Shown: piece after piece, positions 25,001-36,500 of the stretch | How positions within the stretch are numbered: position 1 is the first letter of the stretch | Layout: each line of letters opens with the position of its first letter | The notes under the pieces: generated by a model | The model's input: the letters and a program-made list of their open reading frames with translations, nothing else | Database searches by the model: none | Told to the model about the DNA's origin: nothing | Source: Anaeramoeba flamelloides | Taxonomy: Eukaryota > Metamonada > Anaeramoebidae | Direction: 5' to 3' | DNA: 64,000 nt | Assembly: GCA_027625915.1 (NCBI GenBank) | Contig: JANTQA010000008.1 | Span: 3,117,001 to 3,181,000, forward strand | Made by a program: the position numbers and the translations under genes

Positions 25001-25855
25001 ACCTTTTATTTGAAAAAGAGTTTATAAACCCTCTTTTTAAAAATTGAAATTAACTTTAGGTTAATTAACCCAAAAGAATTTCTCTAATAAAAAATAAATT
25101 AATATTTGACTAAAAATTAAACAAAGCCAATTTTCAGACAATCCCAAGTTTTATTGTTGAAAAAGATCAATAAAATCATTTTTTAATTTTTGGAAAAAAG
25201 AAGTTTTTTATTATCACCCAATTTATGGAATTCAATGTTCGTTAAAAATCTTTAGTCTTTATAAAACTTTAAAAATGTTCCAAAAAATTGAAAAATGAAA
25301 GATTCAACTCTGATTTACCTCATTCTTTTTCTTAAATAGATGATCTAAAGGTATTTTGGTTTCGAAGTTTCAATATCTGAAGACACTCAAAAAATCATTT
25401 TTCAAAAATGCCATTACAATCAACATTTTTCAAAAATGATAAAATGTACCTACTTCCTTAGCATCAGATCAATAAATTTTAAAAATCAGAATTGTGTAGA
25501 ATTTGAAGTGGAAAGCCAATTTTATCACACGAACATTATTAGACAAGATAATTATTCGTTTAGTTGACTTTTAATAATGCTAGATGAACTGAAAAAAATG
25601 TGTTATTTCATAGTTTCAAGAATTTAATTCAATTATTAATACCCTCAAATTGAAAAAGAATAACGATTGCAAGACTAGTTTGTTTTGATTCATTGTAGAT
25701 CTATTGGTTTTAAAAAAAAGAAATACCCAGATGCGTTTCAATGAAGAATTTTCTCTAAAATCAATGGATGAAAATGGTCTACATTAAAAAAGGAAAAAGG
25801 ATCTTCAAAATGTAATAAATGTATTCAAGAGACTAATTGTTTTCTTTTGGTTGTG

Positions 25856-25886
<31 letters not shown>

Positions 25887-26083
25887 ATTGCAAGAAAGGA
25901 CAAAAGAAAATAAAACAAAAAGAAAAGAAAGTTCATTAAAAAGATTACTTGGACACCTTTCATAAAACAAACTACACACAGAATCGTAGAATCGCATATT
26001 GCACACTTGACTATTATACTATTAGTGAGATCTTCGTTGCAGCTCATACAGTGAATACGTGCTACTTTATTGTTTTTGTTCAT
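22013..26083 (-). CDS. ADA2: Transcriptional adaptor ADA2 (SAGA-type histone acetyltransferase complex)
   Basis: ADA2 couples the Gcn5 acetyltransferase to nucleosomes in SAGA-type complexes. Exons 26083..25949 and 23785..22013 give 635 aa; the 2163-base intron has GTAATC and TTCAAAAG ends in phase 0. A ZZ zinc finger (C12, C15, C27, C30, C36, C39) is completed across the join by H49-x3-H53 in LNDHQPNHDYQIF, matching ADA2 of other eukaryotes. The SANT domain (about 68-115) reads DEVLLLEAIDKCGLGNWSKI and TKTKLQCKLHFERVYI. The ADA2-specific block LGFLPKRYEFDVEYDDNCEE to NKKIEEREKRKAFVV follows at about 228-287. A helical region FARCFNSFDEYENL..KSQIQQLVNWSNNGI comes next. The last 200 residues are Asn/Ser/Thr-rich, and I find no C-terminal SWIRM domain. 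The strong order of motifs leaves little doubt. Confidence 0.92.
24023..24285. mobile_element. Foldback (inverted-repeat) element
   Basis: The arm CAGAATTAAAACTTTTTTAA with GTTTTCTATTTTAAGAAAGT (about 24025..24100) returns reverse-complemented at about 24160..24240. The outer ends AAAAAAGTGAGAA and TACTCACTTTTTAAAA also pair. Non-coding, in the ADA2 intron. Confidence 0.6.
24583..24735 (+). pseudogene. Tc1/mariner-like transposase fragment (N-terminal HTH region)
   Basis: A 50-codon open stretch reads KTIIGLMHGTKKREIKK... then KIPDELRIYLENETLKNKSL and TCKELSIKC before a stop, with ELFPNSPCSKVF after it. The pattern of a helix-turn-helix followed by a 'P-x-L-x-x-L....N-x-x-L-T-x-K-E-L' helix pair resembles the DNA-binding region of Tc1-type transposases. 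There is no DDE domain nearby, so it is a truncated remnant. Family assignment rests on this short motif only. Confidence 0.45.
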
Positions 26084-26394
26084 TTGTGTTTCTTTTGTTA
26101 TCCTTTTTTAAGATGAACTGCGTTTTTATTGAAGTTTTTTATAAAAATATCACCGAGAAAAAATGATTTCTTAATCCTAACATTTTGAGTGAAGAATCAT
26201 TCCTTTGGAGACTACATAAGTTTTCTGGGTTTTGTGTTTTAAAGAATTTCTATTTGATTCTTACCGTTAATACTAATGAATATTGAACCATAGTAGATTT
26301 CTCTTTTTAAGTTCTTTGTCATTCTTGAATTAGAACTTTATTTATTACCCCCAAAAGAGGTCTAATTTATTGTTCAGGAAATTGTCCACTTTAA

Positions 26395-26565
26395 GGGATT
26401 TGTCTCTATTACTTTTTTTTGACCAATTTCTAAATAAGGATTTCTACATCATAAAATATTTTTAATATTGAAAATAAAAAGGGGTAACAAAATCAAGTAA
26501 TCGGCAAAAAAATTTCTCAATCTCTATTAAATTTATTTAAGAAAATTTTATTGAGACTTGTTTCT
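26395..26565 (-). mobile_element. TTAA-type MITE R6, copy 1
   Basis: About 170 bp starting after TTAA at 26391-26394 with GGGATTTGTCTCTATTA. It is reverse-complement collinear with the copy at 47749..47918, including CCTTATTTAGAAATTGGTCA and TTTAATAGAGATTGAG. The distal TTAA has decayed. Confidence 0.7.
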
Positions 26566-26839
26566 TATTTAAAATCTTCAAGAAATGGAAAATAAAGTCA
26601 AGGATATTGCAAAGTGAAAAAAATTGTTGTAGTAAATTTAATAGTAAATTGAAAAAAAAATTTATAACATCCTTAAATTGATTAAGAAAGTAAAAAATCT
26701 GATTAGAAAAAATCAGAGCTACTTTTGGTGTGATTATGGGAAAGGAATTATTGCTTTTAAGAATTTAAAATCTTTTTTTCTTTTTCAAAAGTTCGAAATT
26801 ATAATGATCAAAATAATGAGTTGACAACGACTATAACCT

Positions 26840-27243
26840 GTGTTTCAAAATATAATCCGTACTTTTTTTTCTTGTTGTTCCATGGCTACATCCAATTAAC
26901 TATCCAATAGTACACCTAAGTTCAAATCAATTTTGTAGGTAAAGGTCTGATATTTTCAGTGAAATTTGAATTAGTAAAGCAATTAGTTGAAAATTTTACA
27001 GAATATTTTCAATTTTTTAGAATTTTTTTGTTTTTTTGATTATCAAAATCTCTTTAAAATTGTAACTCAATTTTTTGAGAGAAATTTTGCAAGTTGATCC
27101 TTCCTTTTTAGAATTTCTTTTTAAATAATAGAACTTAAAGAAACCAATACCATATTTATTTTTGGTTTATTATTCGTTTCTTTTATAGGTTGATGTATAA
27201 GTCTTCAATAAAATAAAAAAAACATGTTTTTATTTTGAAACAC
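26840..27243 (+). mobile_element. MITE R7, copy 1
   Basis: 404 bp with inverted ends GTGTTTCAAAATATAATCCG and TTTTTATTTTGAAACAC. Second copy at about 48016..48431, sharing the ends and an internal GATCC..TTTTTAGAATTTCTTTT block. No coding frame. Confidence 0.7.
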
Positions 27244-27428
27244 CAATTAATTTTTTTGCTCGCTTTATTTTGACTACAGTAAAACATTTTTCTGAATAAT
27301 TTTAAAAAAAATATTACTTTAAAGGAGAATGAAATTTTATTAACTTAAAGTAAGTTTGCAAAATACCCCTCTAAATATAACCAATTAAGTTTATAAAATA
27401 ACCCTAAATAAAAAATCTACTTAATAAC

Positions 27429-27963
27429 AAAAATTTATTCTGAGTATTTGGTCTCTTTTGTAAAATATAAACTAAAATTCAAAATAAATGGCCCACCTTA
27501 TATTTCAATTTTGAATTGCTTTTGTATCGTTTTGAAGTTTTTCCTCTCACAATGAAAAGTTTGCAAATAAATCATTTTTTCTCTTTTTTATTTTTTTCAA
27601 AAGTGTTTTGTTAAAATGGAAAATGAAAATGAAAAATTTGAAAGAAGTAACAGATGAATTAATAGAAAAATTGGTTTCAAATATGACAAAGAGATTAGAT
27701 TTAGTTATTCAAAGGGAAGGAGAATCGATAAATGGGTTTTATTAATTTTTAAAAAAATTTTTTTTCATGTAATGCTTCATTCAAAATAAATGGCCCAATT
27801 TTTTTTTAACTTTTTTTAAACTATTTTTTGAAGAAAGACAAAGACCCCTGGAGTAGTGAACCAAATACTAAAATAAAAATTTTGATATTATAATAGATAA
27901 CTACAAGTATTAAATATATTTTTCTTTAAATTTTGATTTTTGATGGGCCAATGATTTTGAATG
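27429..27963. mobile_element. Composite inverted-repeat region
   Basis: AAAAATTTATTCTGAGTATT.. at 27429 has an inverted partner at 27858..27892. The word TTCAAAATAAATGGCCCA occurs directly at 27478 and 27780, and inverted (TGGGCCAATGATTTTGAATG) at 27944..27963. The 27778..27963 segment by itself forms a 186-bp MITE with 20-bp ends. This is best read as overlapping or nested small transposons. Confidence 0.55.
27623..27745 (+). CDS. Small open frame of 40 codons inside an inverted-repeat element
   Basis: Reads MKMKNLKEVTDELIEKL, then VSNMTKRLDLVIQREGES, INGFY and stop. The composition is balanced and helix-like, unlike the A/T-driven frames around it. It lies between the inverted repeats at 27429 and 27892, so it may be the remnant of a transposase N-terminus. 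I do not recognise a family. Confidence 0.2.
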   Translation: MKMKNLKEVTDELIEKLVSNMTKRLDLVIQREGESINGFY

Positions 27964-28854
27964 ATAGTTTACTTTATTTTTATTCAAAAATTCATAGTTA
28001 AAATCAATTTTTTCTTTTTATTGGAACAAAAAAATCAGTAAAAAACAACAAACTCACTAAATTAAAAAACCTCATAATTCTTTTTTAAAACCTGGAAAAT
28101 TCAATTTATAATCTCAAGAAATACTTTTTAGTTTGATTTTTATACATCAATCCCAAAATAATTACATAGGACTAGTAATAATCCAAAGATATAAAGTATC
28201 AATGGCCTTTAATATTCAATTTTTTGATATTTGCATTGATACTAATCCTCCTTGAAAAAAATTTTCAAATTATTGTAATTGTAAAAAAACACTAAAAGTT
28301 CTCATTTTCAGATAATATTTTACTTATTTTTCCTAATTTTGAAAGGAAAAACCAAGTTCAATAACAAGTGCAGATATCCGAATTAAAAAAGAACTAAGAA
28401 CAACAAACTAAACCAAAAATTAAAAATTTATTCAAATTTGAATTTTGATTAGTAAACTGAGTAAAAGTGAATTTTTTAGTATTATGAAATTGGTTTTTAG
28501 AAGGGTATTAATCAAGTTTAAGGAATTTCAAATTCAGATATTATCATTGATCAGCTAAAAATAATTAAAAAAATATTTTTAAAAAATAATTATAAAAAAT
28601 TCCTTTATCAATACCATCTTACAATTAAAAATGATTTTACATTTTTTAATAAGAATAGAAAAAATATATCAAGATTTTTTCGGAATTATCTAGTGATTCC
28701 TCAGTTATAAACTTTCAATTGAAAATTAGTTTGGAATTGAAAGAAATTGTTAAAATTTTTCAATCATCAACAATAATGATGGTGAGAAAATCAAAATAAA
28801 ATAAAATAATATTTCATTTTTTTTTGTCTCAATCAAAAATTTTTAAAATTCAAA

Positions 28855-29843
28855 ATGACTACAACTATAATTGACGGAAGCGGACACATTATGGGAAGAC
28901 TTGCATCTGTAATTGCCAAACAACTCCTTTCAGGAAACAGAGTAGTTGTTGTTAGATGTGAAGAGATTATTATTGTTGGTCCTTGGTCCAGAACAAGAGG
29001 TAAACAATCAATCAATTCTTCTATTTTTATTTCTATTTCTTTTTCTTTTTTTGAAAGTTTGGATCTTTTCGATCAAAATAAACAAATTTCTTCATACCAC
29101 ACCAAAAAAAACTGTTTTTTTTTCTTTTCTTTTAATTTGCTTTTTAATTTTTTTTTTAATTTTCTAATCTTTTTTTGTTTTTCTTTTCTTTTTTTATTTT
29201 TCTTTTTGTTTTGTTAAAAATAATAAAACAAACGAAACTCTTACAAAAACAAAACAACTAAAAATTACAACTGACAACAACAACAATTCCAAACGATTAA
29301 CCAATACCCACAAAAACCTAAAACAAATTTCCAAAACCATTCATAAATATTTCTCCTCAACCACAATTACGCTTTTATAAACCAAAAGAAAAATATTGCC
29401 AATGGAAAAGAAAAAGAACAAGTGTAAGACCAAACCACGGTCCATTCCATTACAGAGAACCATCCAGAATCTTTTGGAAATCTGTAAGAGGAATGCTCCC
29501 ACATAAGACCTTCAGGGGCACTGCTGCTCTCAAGAGATTAAAGGTATTCGAAGGGATCCCAGCGCCTTATGACAAAAGGCAAAGAGTTGTTGTACCAGAA
29601 GCACTTAAGGTCTTGAAGGTTAAACCATTCAGAAAATCAACCAAAATAGGAAGACTTTCACACGAATTTGGCTGGAAACATTCTGAACTTGTTGGAGAAC
29701 TTGAAAAGAAAAGAAAAGCAAGAGCAAAAAACTACTTTCTCCAAAAAAATGCCAGAAAGAAAATCGTTGAACAAGCCTTAGAAAACAAAAAAAAGGAACT
29801 TGAAAAATTAGATCCAATTTTAAAGCAATTTGGTTGCCTTTAA
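28855..29843 (+). CDS. 60S ribosomal protein uL13 (L13a)
   Basis: Cytosolic large-subunit ribosomal protein. Exons 28855..28999 and 29389..29843 give 199 aa; human L13a has 203. The start reads MTTTIIDGSGHIMGRLASV, the usual family opening. The join AGA G|GTAAAC...ACCAAAAG|AA restores SRTREKYCQWKRKR. With it, the distance from the IVG motif to NHGPFHY equals the human spacing exactly. Exon 2 carries REPSRIFWKSVRGMLPHKT, RGTAALKRLKVFEGIPAPYD and KIGRLSHEFGWKHSELV, followed by a Lys-rich C-terminal helix. Only this acceptor is possible: the preceding 300 bases contain no AG. Codon use is visibly richer in G and C than the surroundings, as expected for a highly expressed gene. Confidence 0.95.
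29000..29388 (+). other. uL13 intron with split base composition
   Basis: 389 bases. The first 215 are T-rich (runs of T with C), and the last 170 are A/C-rich with almost no T or G runs. There is only one AG (near 29055) before the real acceptor. CTAAAAATTAC and CAACTGAC are branch-point-like words. Confidence 0.7.
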
Positions 29844-30539
29844 ACGCATAGTCAATTATTTTGTGTTTGATTTTTTAGATTTGATTTGATTTTGGTGTAC
29901 ATTTTAATTTTAATTTTAATTAATCACTAATTGTGATTTTTTGAATTTTAAATTAAACACTATTTTTTTTTATTTTATGGAACAAAAACCAATACAAAAG
30001 AATTCACCGTAAACTCAAAAATAAAATACTGAATCATTTCTCTAAACCTTATATAGAAATCTAAATAATGGTCTATTTTGAAATTTTTAACCCAAATTTA
30101 AAATCTTGAGAGCGATAAGCGACAAAGTTAAATTTTTTATTAATCAATTTTTTTTTGGAGTAGTTTGATAAAAAACTGAACAAAAATTTTTTAAAAAAGT
30201 TCAAAACTATTTCTAGAGAGCTTACCAACAATTTTCTAGATAGCCATTAAAACGTTTTTATCACACTTTTGTAAAAGGTGCCAAATTTCTAATTTTTTTG
30301 TCAAAAGTATGTTCGGGATTAAATTATATTTACCATTAAGGGTTAGTTACTACACTTGATTTTTTTCATACTAGGATTAACTTTCTCTCTAAAAATTATA
30401 ATGTATATATACGCTTCTTTTAGTTGAGAAAAAATGAAAAAAAAGGAGTATTGTAAAGATCTCAAAGGATTTCTTGGCTAAAAATCGATAACAAAAAAAT
30501 TTCACAGTATATCAATAGTAAATAATTAAATAAAAAAAG

Positions 30540-30960
30540 AAATTCTCAAAAACAAAAAATTCAAAATAGAAAAAAAAAATAATTTTAAAAGGATACCAAT
30601 GTCAAACAATGCAAATGTCCAAAAAATAATCAATGTTTTCAAAAATTTAAATAACAAAAAAAAAAAATGTTTTCCAAGTTTTTTAAAAAAATTCTATTAA
30701 ACAAAAAAAGTTGCAAAGTAACTCAATTTCAATTTAGAAAAAATTTCAATGAACAAAAAGAATAGTTTCAAATGATATTCAAATTACAAAAAATTCAATA
30801 AAAAAAAAAAATTGCAGAGGATCTCATTAAAAAAAATGCAAATGTCCAAAAAATAATCACTGTTTTCAAAAAGGTAATTAACAAAAAAAAAATTCATAAT
30901 TATCTCATACAAACTAAAATCGAAAAAAAATTTAATTAGTAAGAAAAATTATTAAGAACC
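30540..30960 (+). repeat. Degenerate tandem repeat, about 222-bp period
   Basis: GCAAATGTCCAAAAAATAAT followed by CA.TGTTTTCAAAAA occurs at about 30611 and 30837. Between them, shorter A-rich subunits ending in GCA(A/G)AG.A(T/A)CTCA recur, which suggests an older, finer repeat. Confidence 0.5.
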
Positions 30961-32269
30961 CTCAAAAACAAAAAGTCAATTTTAGAAAAAAAAAATTCAT
31001 CTTTTCTGATTCTATATTTCGAAAGGGTTAAATTTCTTCCTTTTGGAACTAATTGATTTCTTCAGTATAATATCGATTTAATTCAATTAAATTCAATTTG
31101 TAGTTATTTTTTAACCCTCTATTTTTTACAAAGTAAGGATTTTTAAATGTTTTGGCGAAAGAAATAACTCACTTGAGAAATGAAAAATAAATTAAAAAAA
31201 CTTTTTGATCTTAAAATATACCTAAGAGAGCAACAGTATTAGATTTTAGATTCTGGTATTTACAATTTAAAAACAACACTAATTGTTACATACAATTATC
31301 TTTCACAACTTTTATTTTTTTTAAAAAGAAAATGTCTCTTCTTTAATAGTTTTGAGTTTATAGTTAAAGGGATATTTTCAGTATAAAAGGAAAAAAAACT
31401 GGATTTTGAAAATTATTCATTTTGAAGTCTTTTTAAAGCAGTAAAAAACAGTAATATATGCTAAGAAGAAAATATTTCAAAAAATTAAGAGAATTAAAAG
31501 GGGGATTAAAATTGGAAACAATCATCATTCCAAGATTTACGAATGTAAGAATTTTTCAAAAACATAAAAAACGAAAATTGAAATATTTTCAAAGAAAAGA
31601 AAAGAAATAAAGTTTTGTTTGTATATGAAAAATTAAAAAACAATTTTTTTTTTGGAAACTGAATAGAATAACATGAATATATTTAGCAACATTAGGCCTG
31701 GTAATAAAATTAATTCCAAATCAATTACGTATAAAAAATTAACCGAAAAAAATAAAAGAACAAAAGTGTAGAAAAATGATACTTTTTATTGTATCTTTCA
31801 AGATTTACACCTAATTTCAAAAATTGTTACCCACTTGAAATAATAAATTGAAAAAAAAAAATTATCCTTTAGTATTCATACACAACAAATAATTAAATTT
31901 GATTAGTAATATACATTTAAATCATTCTAAATAAATATAAACCCAAAATTTTTAAAAAAAAAAAAAATTAAAATAAAAAACAAAAAAAAGTGTTACAATT
32001 TTTGAAATGAGTATTACCAATTTTTTTATAACTGAACTTTTACTGAAAAAGTTATCAACAAGATTTTTTACAAATAATTAAAGGAATTTCGAAAGGAATT
32101 ACATAATCGAAATTTTCTAAATGATTATCGGTCTTTTGGAAAATCTTTTTTTTTTCCACTTGATCTTTTGCAATAAGCATCAAAAAAAAAAAGAAAACCA
32201 AAAAAAAAACAAAGAAATCAACACAAAAAAAAAAAAGAAATCGAAAAAAAAAAAAGAAAAACAAACGAT

Positions 32270-32950
32270 AAACTAAAATTTAAAAAAGCAAAAAAACGAT
32301 TTACAAAATTAAAACTAAAATTTGCAAAATTAGAAAAAATGATACTGATCTAAAAAGTTGAAAATATTTTTTGGATAAGAATATGTGATAAATACCCAAA
32401 AAACCTTAATTTAGCATTATAAAGTGAGTTAAAATTTTTTTGTAAATCAACTCCATTTCACTCAAAAGAGCCCAGCTAAAAATGAAAAAGTAACTTTATT
32501 TTTAAGAATCAGTCAAACTTACCATTGTTTAGAAATAAGAGAAATAATAAACTTTGTAATAGAGTAGATAATCAAAAACGAAAAACCTATACAAACCATA
32601 AATTTCACAAAAAAAAAAAAAAATTTTTTGTGACCCTTTCATTGAATCGTCTCGTGCAAAATTTCTCAATTTCCTTGGGAAATTAAAATAGTTTAATATA
32701 AGATTATTTAATAATAAACGAATGAATTTTTAAAAGAAAATACAAAGCCTCACTTTTCTTAATGTTAATTTGGAGTTTCAAATATTATTTTTTTTTTCAA
32801 ATTGAAATTAAAAAAAAAAAACAAAAAACAAGAAAAAAAAATTTAAAAAAGCAATAAAAAAAAAGCAAACAAAAAAAACAAAAATTACAAAATAAGAAAA
32901 AATGATCCTGATCTAAAAATTGAAATTTTATCTTGAGATGATACTGAATT
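32270..32950 (+). repeat. Two diverged copies of a ~110-bp sequence
   Basis: ATTTAAAAAAGCAA...AAAAAATGATACTGATCT at 32270..32385 recurs as ATTTAAAAAAGCAA...AAAAAATGATCCTGATCT at 32848..32950, in the same orientation about 565 bp apart. Confidence 0.55.
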
Positions 32951-33224
32951 AAACTCATATAATATGTTCATTTTCTTCAATAAAGATGGGATCCTTTGAC
33001 TGGAAAAGAGTTGTGTTTAATTTACTTGTAAATTCGAGTGTTTATTATTCGATTCCAAGTAACTTTTGTTTTGAAATTGAGTTCTTTAAATGAAATTTTT
33101 TTCTTTATTTGTTTTTATTTTTTTCTAAATTTTTTTTGAAAAAAACTGGAAAAGAACTTTCCTAAAAAGTGAAAATAAAAAAATGAAAAACTAGGGAGTT
33201 TTTGTTTTATACCTACACAGGTGC

Positions 33225-33465
33225 TTTAAGGTTAGATGTTAAAAATTTTTAATCTGGTAAGGATATATTTTTGAAGTGACTGAATATAAACCCCAATCGA
33301 AAATTTTGGACACACACAAAATCAAAAATATGCAAAAAAAAAACTAAATTTATTGTATTTTTTTGGATTTATTGTTAAGAACTAAGTGTTGAAAACTTGT
33401 TCTGGTAAAGAGAGATAATTTTGAAGTAACTAAATTTGTGCCTTCTAATTCAAAGAGTGTCTAAA
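33225..33465 (+). repeat. Two tandem copies of a ~145-bp unit
   Basis: GTTAAAAATTTTTAATCTGG then TAAGGATATATTTTTGAAGT in the first unit aligns with GTTGAAAACTTGTTCTGGTA then AGAGATAATTTTGAAGTAAC in the second. The two are collinear and close together. Confidence 0.45.
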
Positions 33466-33582
33466 TGTACTATTTTGATACAGCCATTAGAAGAATTTTA
33501 AACTTGATTTTGTTTTTGAAAATAAAATTGTGAATTTGTGTTTAGATATTTCGAAGTAGAGACCAAAATGTAATCTCACAAA

Positions 33583-36500
33583 TTAAATATTAAATTCTTT
33601 TTTCAATCTTTCAATTTCCGAATTAAACCCTGAGTGTAAACTCAATTGAAAGTAATCAACGGCGTCACTAAGTTCATCTATCAATAATACCGGGTCTATA
33701 TCAGCAGTAATTTCGATTTTTTCGGTATAAAAATATTTAAACAAAATTTCCAATGAATCTATTGATTTTCCTGAATAATCTTTCACTTGATTTGTTTGTG
33801 ATTGTATTGTTTGAAACATTTCTCTATATAGCCCCGATCTAGCAAGTAATATTAATTTATGCACTGGTAACTCAATGTATTCTCCCTCCTCGTCCTGGTC
33901 TTCATCGTCTTCATTGTCTGTATCTTTTATCAAAACAAGAAAATCTTTTGATTCTTCCATTGTATAATATTTCTTGCAATCGTCCATTAATGATTTGGTC
34001 GACAAATCAAATGATCCAAAGTTTTTACAGATTTCTTCCGCAATTTTCTTATCATAATTAGGAATATTGTATAGCCATTTTATAAACTGTTCAATATACT
34101 CATTATTATAATTAGTTTCTAATAATTTTTTAGCTTCTTCGAAATCTGTTTCAAGTCTTAATTGTGTAATTGATTTATGTAATTTGATACCATTAATCTC
34201 CCCGTCCTTTGTTAAATCGTGAGAATATAACAACTCAAAATCGGAATTTATTGAAGATGAAAACATTATCAGAAAGCAAGATGCTAGATACCCACATCTC
34301 ATCGAAATTGGTTTTTGATCAAGCTTAAAGGATAATTTCGCTATTTCATTCTTAGATCTAATTGAATTTTTAGCGATTCCAAGATTACCAGATTCCCCAA
34401 TTATAAAAAGTTCTAAATCTCGGCTCAAAAAAATCGTATATCCATAACCACATGAAAGAAAATCTATTTCGATATTTTTGTCTTTAAAAAAAGATATTTC
34501 CTGAAATATTTTTTTATTTTGCATTGAAGTGTATCCTTTGTCTCCACATGCATATACTTTACCACTCTCAGTTAATAACATAGAAAAATTATACCCCCCA
34601 TCTATATGTTTGATTTCTTCACCTTCAAGTGGTTTCATGTCAACATTTTGAACTCCCGACACACTTGAATCAACACCAAGCTGACCTTTTATTTTAAATT
34701 ACATCAAAAAAAAAAAAAAAAAATTAATAACAATTTAATTTAGTTTTTTTAATTTCAAAAATAAATATTCCTAAAAGTAAGATACATTATTATTATTGCT
34801 TTTTTTTTTTTTTTTTTTTGAAAGCTATAGTTTTAACTTCTTAATTATATATATATATATATTATAACGACATCTAATTAATGTATTTTGTTATAAGACC
34901 TCAGCATATCCTTCTCATTCCACACACACACAAAATCGCGCGCACGCACCACTTATTTCCCTTTAAAGTTTTCTTTTATTATCCCTATTAATTTTTTTTT
35001 CTTGTAATTCGAAATAAAATATTCTTATTAAAAAAAAAAAAAACAGTTTGAAACAAATTTTTCAGGGTTCAAATGAAATATTAAGGTTTATAAATACTTG
35101 TTTAAAATTTTATTCGAAAGTGTGAAATTTTAGTCAAAAAGAACTATTCTAAAAGTTTTTCTGAAACTTTTTAATTATTATCTTGAAAAACAATTTTTAT
35201 TTGTAAATGATACATTTGCTAAGTTTCAATTATTCAAATAATCACTTAATTTCACTTTTTTTACTTGGGTATATTTCCAAAATAATTTCAATTTCTCAAT
35301 ATAGATTTTAATAGTGGCAAAAAGTTCATTTTTGTGTTTCAAAAAAATTACTTCTTTATCCAGTAAACAAATTCAAATGTACATTTTTTTTTTTTTTTTT
35401 TTTTATTATTATTATTTTAATAATTTGTTGACGTAATACGAGCATATTTTTTTGGATTTTTAGAAATAATTGGAAAGGGATAAATGAACAAAAGAGAATT
35501 TTATTATTCGTAATTTCACTACATAAGATCTTTCAATTAATCTTTTTTGGAGATATGAAAAATCCGAAATAAAATTATTTATTATAAAAAAAAAGAAAAG
35601 GGTATAAATTTGCCTTGGATTGTTGATTACACAAAGATTAAGAATCAAAAAATAATTTTTTAATTTTCAAAAATAAAAGATATGTCATTTTTGACAATAG
35701 AAGTACTACTTTTTTTAGAAAATTATTTTTCAGGGTTTAGCTTTCAATTTGAAATTAAATTAATTTGTCAAGAGTAGTTCACTTATCAAGAACGGTTGAA
35801 GGTTTCAAAATTTCTGATCCTAAAAAATTAGTTTCTTTGATTTCTGCTATTTCCCTAATAAAAAATTTTTTTTAACATCTATATACCTTTTTATAACAAA
35901 ATTTCCTTTTATATGTTGATTTTTTCAATATTTTTTAAAAAAATAGTCTTATAACAGGCTTATAACATGTTACAATTTTTAAAACACATTTTATAACAAA
36001 CATTTATGTTATAAAATTTTTTATTATAAAATTTTATAACATTATAAAACGTTTATAACACCCCAACAACACGTTTATAACATGTAATAAAAAACTTTTT
36101 TTATTAGGGTTCTGTGATATTTCAAAATATCTAAATTTGAAAGAAAAAAGTGGGATCCTATTTAGTAATTTTAAAAAAAAATTGAGTAACTTAATAATAT
36201 TTTTTGTTATCAGAATAGTTTTTAAATAGTTTTTTAGTCTAAAGACCTTTTAATGTTTTTGAAAATAACTAATAAAAATTTTTCATTTTAAAAAGTTTGT
36301 GTTTTTTTTTTATCGTAAATTAGACATCCAGGACAATTGGCAAACTTTTGAAGTATTTTCTCTATTTCGGATTTAAAATAACATATTTTTAGGAATTTAA
36401 AAAGTTTTTATCAAAATTTTGTTTTTTACTTTCTTTATTCTTTAGGAATCCATCAAGAAAATTTCAATTTACTTTTTAATAGTTAACGATTTTTCATTAA

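Larger units (their letters stand above)
23786..25948 (-). other. ADA2 intron carrying transposon remnants
   Basis: 2.2 kb between the ZZ and SANT exons. It holds a foldback element (about 24023..24285) and a Tc1-like transposase fragment on the plus strand (24583..24735). A T-run of about 28 lies at 25857..25884, just 3' of the first exon. Confidence 0.7.
26084..28854. other. Spacer between ADA2 and uL13 (divergent genes)
   Basis: Shared upstream region of two divergently transcribed genes. It contains R6 (26395..26565), R7 (26840..27243) and a group of inverted repeats with a small open frame (27429..27963). The last 900 bases before uL13 show no element that I can name. Confidence 0.6.
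29844..33582. other. Spacer between uL13 and RCC1-BTB genes (convergent)
   Basis: Convergent 3' ends. No gene found. It contains diverged tandem repeats (about 30540..30960), a duplicated segment (32270..32385 and 32835..32950) and a tandem pair near 33225..33465. The A-rich stretch 32150..32270 is rich in runs of A interrupted by single C or G. Confidence 0.55.
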
